From positions 2,728,001-2,792,000 of the forward strand of contig NZ_LT627736.1 of assembly GCF_900102005.1 (NCBI RefSeq): a DNA stretch of 64,000 nucleotides. The letters run 5' to 3'. The stretch comes from Microbacterium sp. LKL04 (GTDB taxonomy: Bacteria; Actinomycetota; Actinomycetes; Actinomycetales; Microbacteriaceae). Made by a program: the position numbers and the translations under genes. The number at the start of each line of letters is the position of its first letter. Positions within the stretch are counted from its first letter, which is position 1. Shown piece after piece: positions 11,140 to 17,947 of this stretch. The notes beneath the pieces are model-generated. The model did not search any database, was not told where the DNA came from, and saw only the letters and a list, made by a program, of their open reading frames with translations.

Positions 11140-12619
11140 GAGCGGGCGCGGGCGCACGACGATGCGTCCTCGCCAACGGAACCGTCGCGGCGATCCGAGC
11201 CGACAGCGCGTCGACCTCCGCGGGGCGGAACCGGAGCGCACGGAAGGTGCGCGGCATCCCCGCGTAGAAGCACACGTCGGCGACGAGCGGATGCCCCGCG
11301 AGCCGACTCGTGCCCACGATGTGCACGGCCGCGGCGGACAGCACCGTCTGCCGTTGCACGACATGGCTGACGAGGAGGACGACCCGGTCGGAACCCGCAT
11401 CGACCCGCAGCCGTGAGCAGAGGACGACCGTGACGGGCCAGAGGACGGCCACGACGACCGCACCGGTCGCGAGCACGAGCAGCGGCGGCCACCCCTGCCC
11501 CGCGGCGACCCCGCCGGCGAGGACGGCGGCAGCGATCAGCCCGGCGAGCACGACGGTTCCCGTGCCAGCGGCGCGCGCGCCCCGGTCGCCCGTGAGCAGT
11601 CGCGTCGACGGGTCCCCGCCGAACGCCTCGCGCAGCAGGTGTTCGACGACCCGGCGGGGAAGAGACGGAAGCAGCAGGTTCGTGCCGAGCTGCGCGGCCG
11701 AATCCGTCGTCAGAAGCGATAGTCGGACGCGTCCGAGCAGCGTCTCCACGATGTTGCGCTGCAGCACGACGCCGATCGTCGTCGCCCGCGAGACGCTCCG
11801 GGTGTGGGTGGAGAACAGGCCGTACGAGATCACGATCCGGTCGCCCGGCATCCGTCGCACCTCGAACGAGGCGTACCGCACCACCGTCAGCGCCAGGCCG
11901 AGCGTCACGATGCCGATGGTGATCGCCACCGCCCAGACGACGGGGGGGAGCGGCAACCATTGCCCGAGCGCCGCGTCGGCGCCGAACAGCTCCAACGTCT
12001 CGGACACCCCCAGCGCCGCGCCGCCGCCGATGAGGGCGAACTGGCCGTAGACGACGCTCGCGAGCAGCAGGTGCGCCAGCCGCACCCGGTAGAGCAGGAT
12101 GCCGGGAGTCGGGAGCGTCTGCGCGGCAGGCTGCTCGGTGGTCCCGTCATCCTCGGCCGTCCCGAGCGTATGCCCGGCGCGCGCCGTCACCTCGCGATGG
12201 AGGTCTTCGTCGACCGCCCACAGGTGGACCTTGGTCCGCTCGTCGCCGGCTTGGGACAGGGTGAGGACGCGCAGGTCCCACCGGGCGAAGGCCCAGGACT
12301 GCCTGCTGTCGACCGTTCCGATGTCGGCCCAGGCGAGGGACTGCTGGCGTCGCGTGAACGCACCGGTCGTCACCACCAGGTGCTCCGGGGTGAGCGCCAC
12401 CCGGGTGAAGGTCCACCGCCAGACCGGTTCGCACACGAGCACGGCGATCAGGGGGGCGAGCGCCAGCCACGCCCAGGCGCCCGGCCACACGGCGGGTCCG
12501 AAGAGATAGACGGCGCCGGCGATGAGACTGCCGACGAGTTTGGGAGAGGACTCCAGGTACGACGCCGGAAGGTAGCGCAGCGGAAGACGCCGGGGGACCG
12601 CGTCGGCCGGGACGGTCAC
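11132..12619 (-). CDS. bPH2 domain membrane protein, YdbT-like, in bacteriocin cluster
   Basis: A 495-residue polytopic membrane protein with repeated bPH_2 (PF03703) units: VALTPEHLVVTTGAFTRRQQ with SLAWADIGTVDSRQS, then FEVRRMPGDRIVISYGLFS with TRSVSRATTIGVVLQRNIVE, and a third unit near RVDAGSDRVVLLVSHVVQRQ. The GTG at 12619 overlaps the stop of the upstream YdbS-like gene (GTGA), so the long open frame upstream is not coding. In the described lacticin Q and aureocin A53 loci such bPH2 proteins accompany the leaderless peptide gene and are implicated in export or self-protection. That role here is inferred from the same gene content. Confidence 0.75.
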
Positions 12620-13134
12620 CGCGCCGGCTCCGCCTGCGCGCGCAGCACGGTCGCGCGGATGCGCTCGGCCGCGAGCGGCTCGAGTGGGCCGAGGCCCTCG
12701 ACCTCGGAGATGCAGGTGAACCGCACGCTCACGGCGTCGAACGCGCGCAGCAGCGGCCCCTGCACGACCTCGACATTCAGGATCTGGGCCGTCGCGATGA
12801 CCGTGGTCCGCCGCCAGAGCCAGCCGCGCGTGATGTAGACGTAGTCGGCCGTCGCGGTGTAGCTCGTGTTCTCGACCTGCTTGCGATTGAGCCAGGGCAG
12901 TTCGATCAGCAGGGAGACGACGGCGAGGAAGCCGACGACCACCCAGAGGGCCGTGCGCCACGCGGCGTCCGGGAGGAAGGCGACGGCGACGGCGAGCACC
13001 GTCGTGACGAGGACCGTGGTCGCACCCTCGCGCACGTTGAGGTAGGTCAGTGCGCGGGGTGCCAGCGCCAGTTCACCGGGGGTGCCGTGCGCAGGCGGGT
13101 ATCCCGAGGGTGGGGTGCTCGTGTGCACGGTCAT
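12616..13134 (-). CDS. bPH2 domain membrane protein, YdbS-like, in bacteriocin cluster
   Basis: A 172-residue protein with two membrane helices (about residues 40-58 and 61-80) and one bPH_2 domain: NTSYTATADYVYITRGWLWRR followed by VIATAQILNVEVVQGPLLRAFD. It keeps the W-R-R...Q-I-x-N-V-x-x-x-x-GPL-x-R spacing seen in the resident YdbS-like protein at 5716, but otherwise little identity. It is translationally coupled to the YdbT-like gene. The 178-bp gap upstream holds a strong hairpin and separates it from the ABC permease gene. The function is inferred to be immunity or secretion in the bacteriocin cluster. Confidence 0.75.
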   Translation of the reverse strand: MTVHTSTPPSGYPPAHGTPGELALAPRALTYLNVREGATTVLVTTVLAVAVAFLPDAAWRTALWVVVGFLAVVSLLIELPWLNRKQVENTSYTATADYVYITRGWLWRRTTVIATAQILNVEVVQGPLLRAFDAVSVRFTCISEVEGLGPLEPLAAERIRATVLRAQAEPAR

Positions 13135-13256
13135 GGTCCCGATACTCCCGCACCGATTGCCCCGGCGGACATCCGTCCTGTGTGGATTCTCGGGAGATCG
13201 AAACCTCGGCGCGCGTAAACTAGTCGCGCTTCATCTCGATCCGATTCGAAGCACCC

Positions 13257-13288
13257 CTGGCTGGCGTCTTGACCGAGACGCCAGCCAG
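13257..13288. terminator. Perfect 13-bp hairpin between ABC permease and YdbS-like gene
   Basis: CTGGCTGGCGTCT (13257-13269) pairs with AGACGCCAGCCAG (13276-13288) across a six-base loop. In the sense direction of the cluster (minus strand) no U-run follows, so it would act as an attenuating or stabilising intercistronic hairpin. On the plus strand it is followed by ACCCCTTTT and could terminate a short plus-strand transcript. Direction of action is undecided. Confidence 0.55.
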
Positions 13289-13312
13289 ACCCCTTTTCGG
13301 AGGGGGCGCCGG

Positions 13313-14077
13313 TCATTGCACGTCGGCCCGCTGATTGCGGGCGAATCCGATGGCGAGCGGGACGACCAGCCACAGCAGTCCGGCGGTCAGCGCCGGACCG
13401 ATCCCGCCCGTCCCGCTGCCGGCGTCGGTGATGGCCGTCAGCCGGAACCACGATCCGATGCCGTGCGGGATGAGCATGAGCAGCGGGTCGATCACGAATC
13501 CCTGCACGAGCGAGAACACGATGGCGATCGCGACGCGCTGCGTCGCCGCGCCGTACGCGACGCCCGACACGGTGCCGACGGCGGCGCTCCAGAGCAAGAC
13601 CGCGATGCTCTCGGCATCCGCGTTCCACACGATGGTCGCGCTGGCGGCGAAGGCCAGGCCCGCGGTGAACACGACGGCCAGGACGGCGGCGACGGCGACG
13701 AGGACGGTGCACACGACGACCGCGGTCAGCGCCTTGGCGAGAAAGACGATGTGTCGGCGGGGCTCGAGGGCGAACGTCGTCAGCACGTCCCGCGACTGCC
13801 AGTCGGCGGCCATGATGAAGATCGCCAGGATGGGGACGAACACGGTGACGGCCGCCCCCATGCCGAGGAGAGCGCCGGAGATGCTCACCGATTCGGCGTC
13901 GACGAGCAGCGCGATCACGGCGACACCGACGCCGACGACGACCCAGAGCGCCGCGGTGAGGCCCAACGCCCAGCGCGTCCCCCGTGTCGTCCGGACGTTC
14001 CGCAGTTCGGCCCGCAGGCTGCGGCCGAAGCGGCCGGACGTCTGCGGGAGATTGTCAGCGAGGATCAAAGACGTCAC
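13313..14077 (-). CDS. ABC transporter permease (bacteriocin cluster)
   Basis: A 254-residue ABC-2-type permease with about six hydrophobic segments (residues about 40-60, 73-93, 118-150, 158-178, 185-205 and 228-245). The segment MAADWQSRDVLTTFALEPRR between helices 2 and 3 is the amphipathic coupling region typical of ABC-2 permeases. It overlaps the ATPase gene by 23 bp and is therefore coupled to it. In leaderless bacteriocin loci the homologous two-gene ABC transporter exports the peptide and contributes to self-protection; that assignment is inferred from the neighbours. Confidence 0.8.
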   Translation of the reverse strand: MTSLILADNLPQTSGRFGRSLRAELRNVRTTRGTRWALGLTAALWVVVGVGVAVIALLVDAESVSISGALLGMGAAVTVFVPILAIFIMAADWQSRDVLTTFALEPRRHIVFLAKALTAVVVCTVLVAVAAVLAVVFTAGLAFAASATIVWNADAESIAVLLWSAAVGTVSGVAYGAATQRVAIAIVFSLVQGFVIDPLLMLIPHGIGSWFRLTAITDAGSGTGGIGPALTAGLLWLVVPLAIGFARNQRADVQ

Positions 14078-14987
14078 CTTCCACTCGGTACTGGCCGCGC
14101 GTCAGTCGACGGTAGAGGTCGCTGATCGACTCCCGGTCCTCGGCGAGTTCGTCGAGCACGATGCTGTCGGCGATGCAGATCTCGCTGAGGGAGCGGGGGT
14201 CGATGCCCACCGAGAAGCGCCCGTCCTCGGGACGCACGCTGAACGGGATGCCGCGGGTCGTGAGCGCGCGCCGGAGCAGGTCGGGGTCCACGGCGATCGC
14301 CGTCGCGTTCTTCTCGGCGGTGAGGTCGCCGACCTCGCCGGAGTAGCGGATGGCGCCTTCGCTGAGGACGACGATGCGATCTGCGAAGGTCTGCAGCTCC
14401 TGCAGGAGATGCGTCGAGACGAGGACGCAGCCGCCCGTCGTATGCGCGTGATGGACCAGAGTCGATCGCAGCCAGTCGCCGGTCTCGATGTCGAGACCGT
14501 TCATGGGCTCGTCGAGGATGAGATGTCGAGGCCGACCGACGAGCGCGACGGCGAGGGCGACCCGCTGCTTCATCCCGAGGGAGAGCGCGCCGAAGCGTCG
14601 ACGTGCGGCAGAGGCCAGGCCGAGCGTGGCGATGAGTTCGCCGACCCGCTCGCGCGGTGAGCCGGTCAGGATGGCGGCCGTCGCGAGGGTGTCCTCGACG
14701 CTGCGCCCGGGGTGGTGGGCACCCGGGTCGAGAAGCGCTCCGACGGTGCGGCCGGGCTGTGCGAGGTCGCGGAAGAGGATGCCGTCGAACGTGGTCGATC
14801 CGGCGTCGGCGATCGTCAATCCGAGCATGGCGCGCATCGCGGTGGACTTGCCGGAGCCGTTCGGGCCCAGCAGGCCGGTGACGGTCCCGGAGGGGATGTC
14901 GAAGGAGACGTCGTCGAGGACACGCTTCGCGCCGTACGCCTTCGAGACGCCACTCACGCGGATGCCGGTGTCGGGATGCTGCGGCAC
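14055..14987 (-). CDS. ABC transporter ATP-binding protein (bacteriocin cluster)
   Basis: A 310-residue cytoplasmic ATPase: Walker A GPNGSGKST (41-49), signature LSLGMKQR (135-142, a divergent LSxGxKQR), Walker B HLILDEPMNGLD (155-166) and the switch His in STHLLQEL. The C-terminal 90 residues form the accessory domain common in bacitracin- and lantibiotic-type exporters. The GTG at 14987 follows GGAGAG at a good distance; the longer open frame upstream runs antisense to nothing and covers the bacteriocin gene in another frame. It forms a transporter with the permease at 13313. Confidence 0.85.
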   Translation of the reverse strand: MPQHPDTGIRVSGVSKAYGAKRVLDDVSFDIPSGTVTGLLGPNGSGKSTAMRAMLGLTIADAGSTTFDGILFRDLAQPGRTVGALLDPGAHHPGRSVEDTLATAAILTGSPRERVGELIATLGLASAARRRFGALSLGMKQRVALAVALVGRPRHLILDEPMNGLDIETGDWLRSTLVHHAHTTGGCVLVSTHLLQELQTFADRIVVLSEGAIRYSGEVGDLTAEKNATAIAVDPDLLRRALTTRGIPFSVRPEDGRFSVGIDPRSLSEICIADSIVLDELAEDRESISDLYRRLTRGQYRVEGDVFDPR

Positions 14988-15026
14988 GGGTCTTCTCTCC
15001 TTCGATGTCGGAGGGGGCGGTGTCCC

Positions 15027-15059
15027 GATGGGACGGCACGCACGTGGTGCCGTCCCATC
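15027..15059. terminator. Perfect 13-bp hairpin between bacteriocin and ABC genes
   Basis: GATGGGACGGCAC (15027-15039) pairs with GTGCCGTCCCATC (15047-15059) across a seven-base loop, starting 11 bases beyond the stop codon of the peptide gene on the minus strand. No U-run follows. Such hairpins after a structural peptide gene usually act as partial terminators or 3'-end stabilisers, giving more peptide mRNA than transporter mRNA. Confidence 0.6.
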
Positions 15060-15069
15060 AGGGCATCTC

Positions 15070-15264
15070 TCAGCCGATGCCGAGAATTCGCAGGATGTAG
15101 TCGACGATCGTCGCGAACGAGATGCCCGCGTTGATCCACTCGAGCACGCGACGCCAGTTGTTGCGTGCCCACGCGGTGATGCGACCGACCTGGCCGGCGA
15201 CGGCACGGCCCCAGCGGCCGATGTTCGCGATGACCCACGCGATGAACCTCAGAACTGCCCCCAT
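15070..15264 (-). CDS. Aureocin/lacticin Q-like leaderless bacteriocin precursor peptide
   Basis: A 64-residue peptide, M1 to G64. It has five Trp (10, 18, 32, 37, 43), eight Arg, no Lys, no Cys and a net charge of about +6, and no leader or cleavage site. The segment WRRVLEWINAG (37-47) lines up with the KVLEWLNVG/KILDWLNAG core of aureocin A53 and lacticin Q, and the C-terminus IVDYILRILGIG with the lacticin Q end VVSKIKQILGIK. These belong to the aureocin-like leaderless class (Pfam Bacteriocin_IIi). The ATG at 15264 follows GAGAGGAAA; upstream in-frame residues look non-coding. An ABC transporter and bPH2 proteins lie downstream on the same strand. Expected role: a membrane-active peptide released without processing. 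Confidence 0.82.
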   Translation of the reverse strand: MGAVLRFIAWVIANIGRWGRAVAGQVGRITAWARNNWRRVLEWINAGISFATIVDYILRILGIG

Positions 15265-15576
15265 GATGTTTCCTCTCGATCCGTTGATTGTTGTCAGTGA
15301 CGCTGCGTTCGTGACCGCGATCGCAGCGCCGGGAGTGACGCTACCCAGGCCTCGTGCCACTGTTCTTGAGTCGAAAGGCCCCAAGGGCGGCGCGGGGGAC
15401 GCAATCGGCATCCGCCTTTAGACGCAACTGATCCACGGTGTGTGCCGTCCCCGGACGGAAAGCGCTCGGGCGGCGTATCAGGCCGCGCGGACCGCAGCTA
15501 GGCTCCGAGGCGTTCCCACCCACATCGACGCGCGGCAGAGACTCGGATCCCGTTCGTCCGCGACCTAAGGAAACCC
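15265..15576. promoter_or_regulatory. Divergent regulatory region of bacteriocin and small membrane protein
   Basis: This 312-bp gap has no convincing gene. In the minus direction it holds a -10-like TAGCGT at 15339-15344, about 75 bases before the peptide start. It also holds a direct repeat AGTGACGCT (15296-15304, 15334-15342), an inverted repeat GCTGCG/CGCAGC (15303-15308, 15321-15326) and, further upstream, two minus-strand TTGCGTC boxes. The plus-strand gene at 15577 has AAGGAAA before its ATG. No good -35 is visible for the peptide promoter, which would fit activator dependence. Confidence 0.5.
15398..15428 (-). promoter_or_regulatory. Candidate response-regulator site upstream of bacteriocin
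   Basis: On the minus strand TTGCGTCT (15427-15420) is followed 23 bases later by TTGCGTC (15404-15398), which here reads GATTGCGTC. The same TTGCGTCT box occurs twice, 21 bases apart, in the regulator/kinase intergenic region (16477-16507). Spacing of two helical turns fits a dimeric NarL-type regulator. It is inferred to be the binding site of the regulator at 15792. Confidence 0.5.
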
Positions 15577-15777
15577 ATGGCTGACAAGAAGCGGACCGCC
15601 GCCGACGGTGCGGCATTCGCCGCCCTGTTCATCGTCGCGCTGGCGGTCAACATCTGCCTGGCGGTCTTCACCGACGTCGAGGTGATCCTGCGGTGGGGGA
15701 TCACCGCCGTGGCCGGCATCGTCGCGGCCGCGACGGCCTACGCGATCGTGTCGCGTCGGAGTCGTTCGCGCAGCTAG
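15577..15777 (+). CDS. Small two-helix membrane protein, candidate immunity protein
   Basis: A 66-residue protein: a hydrophilic, basic N-terminus (MADKKRTAADG), two membrane helices (about 12-30 and 37-57) and a basic tail (SRRSRSRS). A good ribosome-binding site (AAGGAAA) precedes the ATG. It is divergent from the bacteriocin gene and 14 bp from the convergent end of the response regulator gene. I recognise no family. Small, basic two-helix proteins beside bacteriocin genes are often immunity factors; that is inference from size, topology and position only. Confidence 0.65.
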   Translation: MADKKRTAADGAAFAALFIVALAVNICLAVFTDVEVILRWGITAVAGIVAAATAYAIVSRRSRSRS

Positions 15778-15791
15778 GAGCTGCCCCGCGT

Positions 15792-16454
15792 TCAGGGGAG
15801 TCTGATGACGCCGGTGGTCGCCGCGTAGAGAAGGACCTGCACCCGGTCGCGCACGCCCCACTTCGTCATGATCCGGCGCAGATGGGATTTGACGGTCGCT
15901 TCGGACAAGAAGAGGTCGCGTCCGATCTCGGCGTTCGACATCCCCTTCGCGAGCAGCTCGAGGACGTCGAGCTCTCGGCGTGAGACCTGTTCTGCAGGAG
16001 TCAGGGTGACCGTGGGTTGCCCCGCGGCCGGCGTGCCGATCCGGCGGACGAGGTCGCGTCCCGCGACCGACGACAAGACGAACCCGCCATGGTGCGCGCT
16101 GCGGATGGCGGCCGTGATGTGCTCCGGCTCGGAGTCCTTCACGAGGAAGCCGACGGCGCCGACCCGGAGAGCGCTCGCCACGGTCTCGTCGGACCCGTAG
16201 GTCGTGATCGCGATGGTCCGCGCCGACGGGAGGTCGACGGCCAGTTGCTCGATCGCGCGGATACCGTCCCCTCCCGGCATCCGGATGTCCATCAGGATCA
16301 CGTCGGGCTTCAGCTCGAGGCTCAGGCGGACCGCGCTCGGACCGTCGCTCGCCTCTCCCACGACCGTCATCCCCGGTTCTGCGTTCAGGAAGACCTGGAG
16401 CGCCCGCCGAACGAGAGCTTCATCGTCGGCGATGAGAACTCGGATGGGGTCCAT
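15792..16454 (-). CDS. NarL/FixJ-type response regulator (bacteriocin cluster)
   Basis: A 220-residue transcription regulator. The receiver domain has the acidic pair Asp10-Asp11, phospho-acceptor Asp56 (VILMDIRMPGGDG), the Thr switch in AITTYG and Lys106 in FLVKDSEP. A LuxR-type helix-turn-helix fills residues about 150-212 (SRRELDVLELLAKGMSNAEIGRDLFLSEATVKSHLRRI). The ATG at 16454 starts the fold exactly. It is divergent from the kinase gene, and the intervening region carries repeated TTGCGTCTTG boxes, suggesting autoregulation as well as control of the bacteriocin promoter. Confidence 0.9.
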   Translation of the reverse strand: MDPIRVLIADDEALVRRALQVFLNAEPGMTVVGEASDGPSAVRLSLELKPDVILMDIRMPGGDGIRAIEQLAVDLPSARTIAITTYGSDETVASALRVGAVGFLVKDSEPEHITAAIRSAHHGGFVLSSVAGRDLVRRIGTPAAGQPTVTLTPAEQVSRRELDVLELLAKGMSNAEIGRDLFLSEATVKSHLRRIMTKWGVRDRVQVLLYAATTGVIRLP

Positions 16455-16476
16455 GCGATCAGCATAGGCGGGGGTT

Positions 16477-16523
16477 TTGCGTCTTGCGGTCACGCGATTG
16501 CGTCTTGAGGACGAGCGCAATCG
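16477..16523. promoter_or_regulatory. TTGCGTCTTG repeats between regulator and kinase
   Basis: Two identical 10-mers TTGCGTCTTG at 16477-16486 and 16498-16507 are 21 bases apart. An inverted half-site CGCAATCG at 16516-16523 mirrors the CGATTGCG that overlaps the second box (16495-16502). The regulator gene starts 23 bases to the left and the kinase about 90 bases to the right. The boxes recur upstream of the bacteriocin gene, so they are the best candidate for the cluster's own regulator site. Confidence 0.55.
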
Positions 16524-16601
16524 GCGGCTCCACCCGTCAGGATGAGCCCAGGGCGTGCCGGGAGATCGTTCCCGCACGAAATCGAGATGGGGAGAGAAAG
16601 A

Positions 16602-16682
16602 ATGTACCGATGGATCCCGTTCGCGAATCAGCCGGCGTACCTGTGGACGCATCTGTGCCGGGTGCTCGGCATCTGCCGATAG
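16602..16682 (+). CDS. Possible 26-residue peptide overlapping kinase start
   Basis: ATG at 16602 stands directly behind GGGGAGAGAAAG, the best ribosome-binding site in this stretch, and opens a 26-codon frame (begins MYRWIPFANQ, ends HLCRVLGICR) with TAG at 16680-16682. It overlaps the kinase frame, whose own first ATG at 16610 is poorly spaced from the same site. It could be a short upstream peptide coupling kinase translation, or simply chance. The peptide is aromatic and cationic, but resemblance to a bacteriocin or pheromone cannot be argued from sequence alone. Confidence 0.3.
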   Translation: MYRWIPFANQPAYLWTHLCRVLGICR

Positions 16683-17851
16683 CCGGCCTGCGCGGCGCGG
16701 GCAGAGCAGCCCGCGCCGCGCACCGCGAGCTCTGGGAGTACGTCCTCCCCCCGACCATCGCCCGCATCACCATCGTGCTGCTCCCCCTTCTGGCGGGGGT
16801 CGAGGCGGTCTGGGCGCACCTGACATCCGGAGGTCCCTTCTCCTGGATCGCCGTAGCCGCCCCCCTGCTGACCAACAGTGCGATCATCGCGATGGCCTGG
16901 CGACCCGCGTGGGGAGCCGGTGTGCTCGTGCTCGCCGGATTCGTCGCCGTCGCCGCGGGGCAGAGCGGCGAATATCTCACCGCGGTCGCGATGAGCGTCG
17001 GGGTGGTCTTCTTCTGTTGCAGTGCGACACTGTCGACGGCGTACGGGATCTCCGCCGTCGCGTGGGTCGCGGCGATCGCCACCATGCCGCCCGGCCTCGA
17101 GGTCGGCGGCGTCGTCGCCGTGTTCGTCATCGGGTTGCTGTCGGCCACAGTGGGGCGTGGTTTGCGCAAGGTCATGCGCCGCAACGTCGTGCTCGCCTCC
17201 CAGGTCGATGCCCACGAGGCCCAGCTCGACGCGGCCCTGCTGGCGGAGCGCACCCGCATCGCCGATGAACTCCACGACGTCATCGCGCACGAGATCTCCA
17301 TTACCGTCATGCATGCTCGCGTCCTGGAACGCACGGACGACCCCGAGACGCGGGCGGGTTCGCAGCGCGCGATCGTCTCGGCGTCTGCTCAGGCGTTGAC
17401 CGACACCCGCCGCGTGCTGCAACTGATCCATGGCCGTACCGGCGGCGACGGTGTCACGGATGCCGGCGCCCCCGGCATCCGTCGGGAGATCGACTCCCTC
17501 GCCAAGAAGCTCCGCGACCTCGGCCATGAGGTGCGCACGGAGGTCACCGGCGACTCTGCGCTCGCCGGCATCATCGACACGACGCTCACCCGCGCCGCAC
17601 GCGAGGCCGTCACGAACATCGTGAAGCACGGTGCGCCGGCCATGGTGATCGATCTGTCCCTGGTGCTCACCCCGCACACCGTCGTCCTGTCCGTCGTCAA
17701 CGATCCTCACCGCGCCGCGTCCGACCCGCGCCCCGGCCCTGCCTTCGGACTCGCGCGGCTTCGCGAGCGCGTGGAGGTGCTGAGCGGGACGTTCGCCGCG
17801 GGCCCGGATGACGGCCGGTGGCGCGTCCGGGTGGAGTTGCCTACGCGCTGA
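16610..17851 (+). CDS. NarL-family sensor histidine kinase (bacteriocin cluster)
   Basis: About 413 residues: a basic N-terminal stretch, four or five membrane helices (about residues 45-180), a short coiled linker, the HisKA_3 phospho-acceptor box RIADELHDVIAHEISITVMHA with His222, and an HATPase domain whose N-box reads REAVTNIVKHG with a C-terminal FGLARLRERVEVLSG. It lacks a large extracytoplasmic sensor, so it may sense signals at the membrane, possibly the peptide itself (inference). The start is uncertain: ATG 16610 is given, but GTGs at 16643 and 16655 are possible and a short peptide frame overlaps. Confidence 0.85.
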   Translation: MDPVRESAGVPVDASVPGARHLPIAGLRGAGRAARAAHRELWEYVLPPTIARITIVLLPLLAGVEAVWAHLTSGGPFSWIAVAAPLLTNSAIIAMAWRPAWGAGVLVLAGFVAVAAGQSGEYLTAVAMSVGVVFFCCSATLSTAYGISAVAWVAAIATMPPGLEVGGVVAVFVIGLLSATVGRGLRKVMRRNVVLASQVDAHEAQLDAALLAERTRIADELHDVIAHEISITVMHARVLERTDDPETRAGSQRAIVSASAQALTDTRRVLQLIHGRTGGDGVTDAGAPGIRREIDSLAKKLRDLGHEVRTEVTGDSALAGIIDTTLTRAAREAVTNIVKHGAPAMVIDLSLVLTPHTVVLSVVNDPHRAASDPRPGPAFGLARLRERVEVLSGTFAAGPDDGRWRVRVELPTR

Positions 17852-17888
17852 ATCCGGCGTCGCGTGCGGCGGCGTGAATGTCAAGGTC

Positions 17889-17918
17889 TTGCTTTTTCGG
17901 CGCCTGAACCGGTTTAGT
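17889..17918 (+). promoter_or_regulatory. LacI-type promoter and operator before the sugar operon
   Basis: The near-palindrome CTGAACCGGTTTAG (17904-17917) fits the LacI-family core AANCGNTT. It overlaps a plausible promoter, TTGCTT (17889-17894), 18 bases, TTTAGT (17913-17918). It lies 30 bases before the repressor gene, so autorepression and control of the downstream transporter genes are likely. Confidence 0.55.
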
Positions 17919-17947
17919 AGATCAGGTTCGCCACGAAGGAGTGACCG

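Noticed and set aside
15070..15264. Lanthipeptide, circular bacteriocin or toxin-antitoxin peptide
   Set aside because: No Cys or Ser/Thr-rich core and no leader, no LanM/LanBC, no DUF95 or cyclisation-type membrane gene and no antitoxin; the aureocin-like core fits better.
15070..15411. Longer 113-codon version of the bacteriocin frame
   Set aside because: The first 49 codons look non-coding, lack a ribosome-binding site and cover the promoter boxes; the ATG at 15264 has GAGAGGAAA in front of it and matches the leaderless family start.
16484..16609. Upstream start of the sensor kinase at 16484
   Set aside because: It would translate through the TTGCGTCTTG boxes and lacks a ribosome-binding site; a start at or after 16610 is more plausible.
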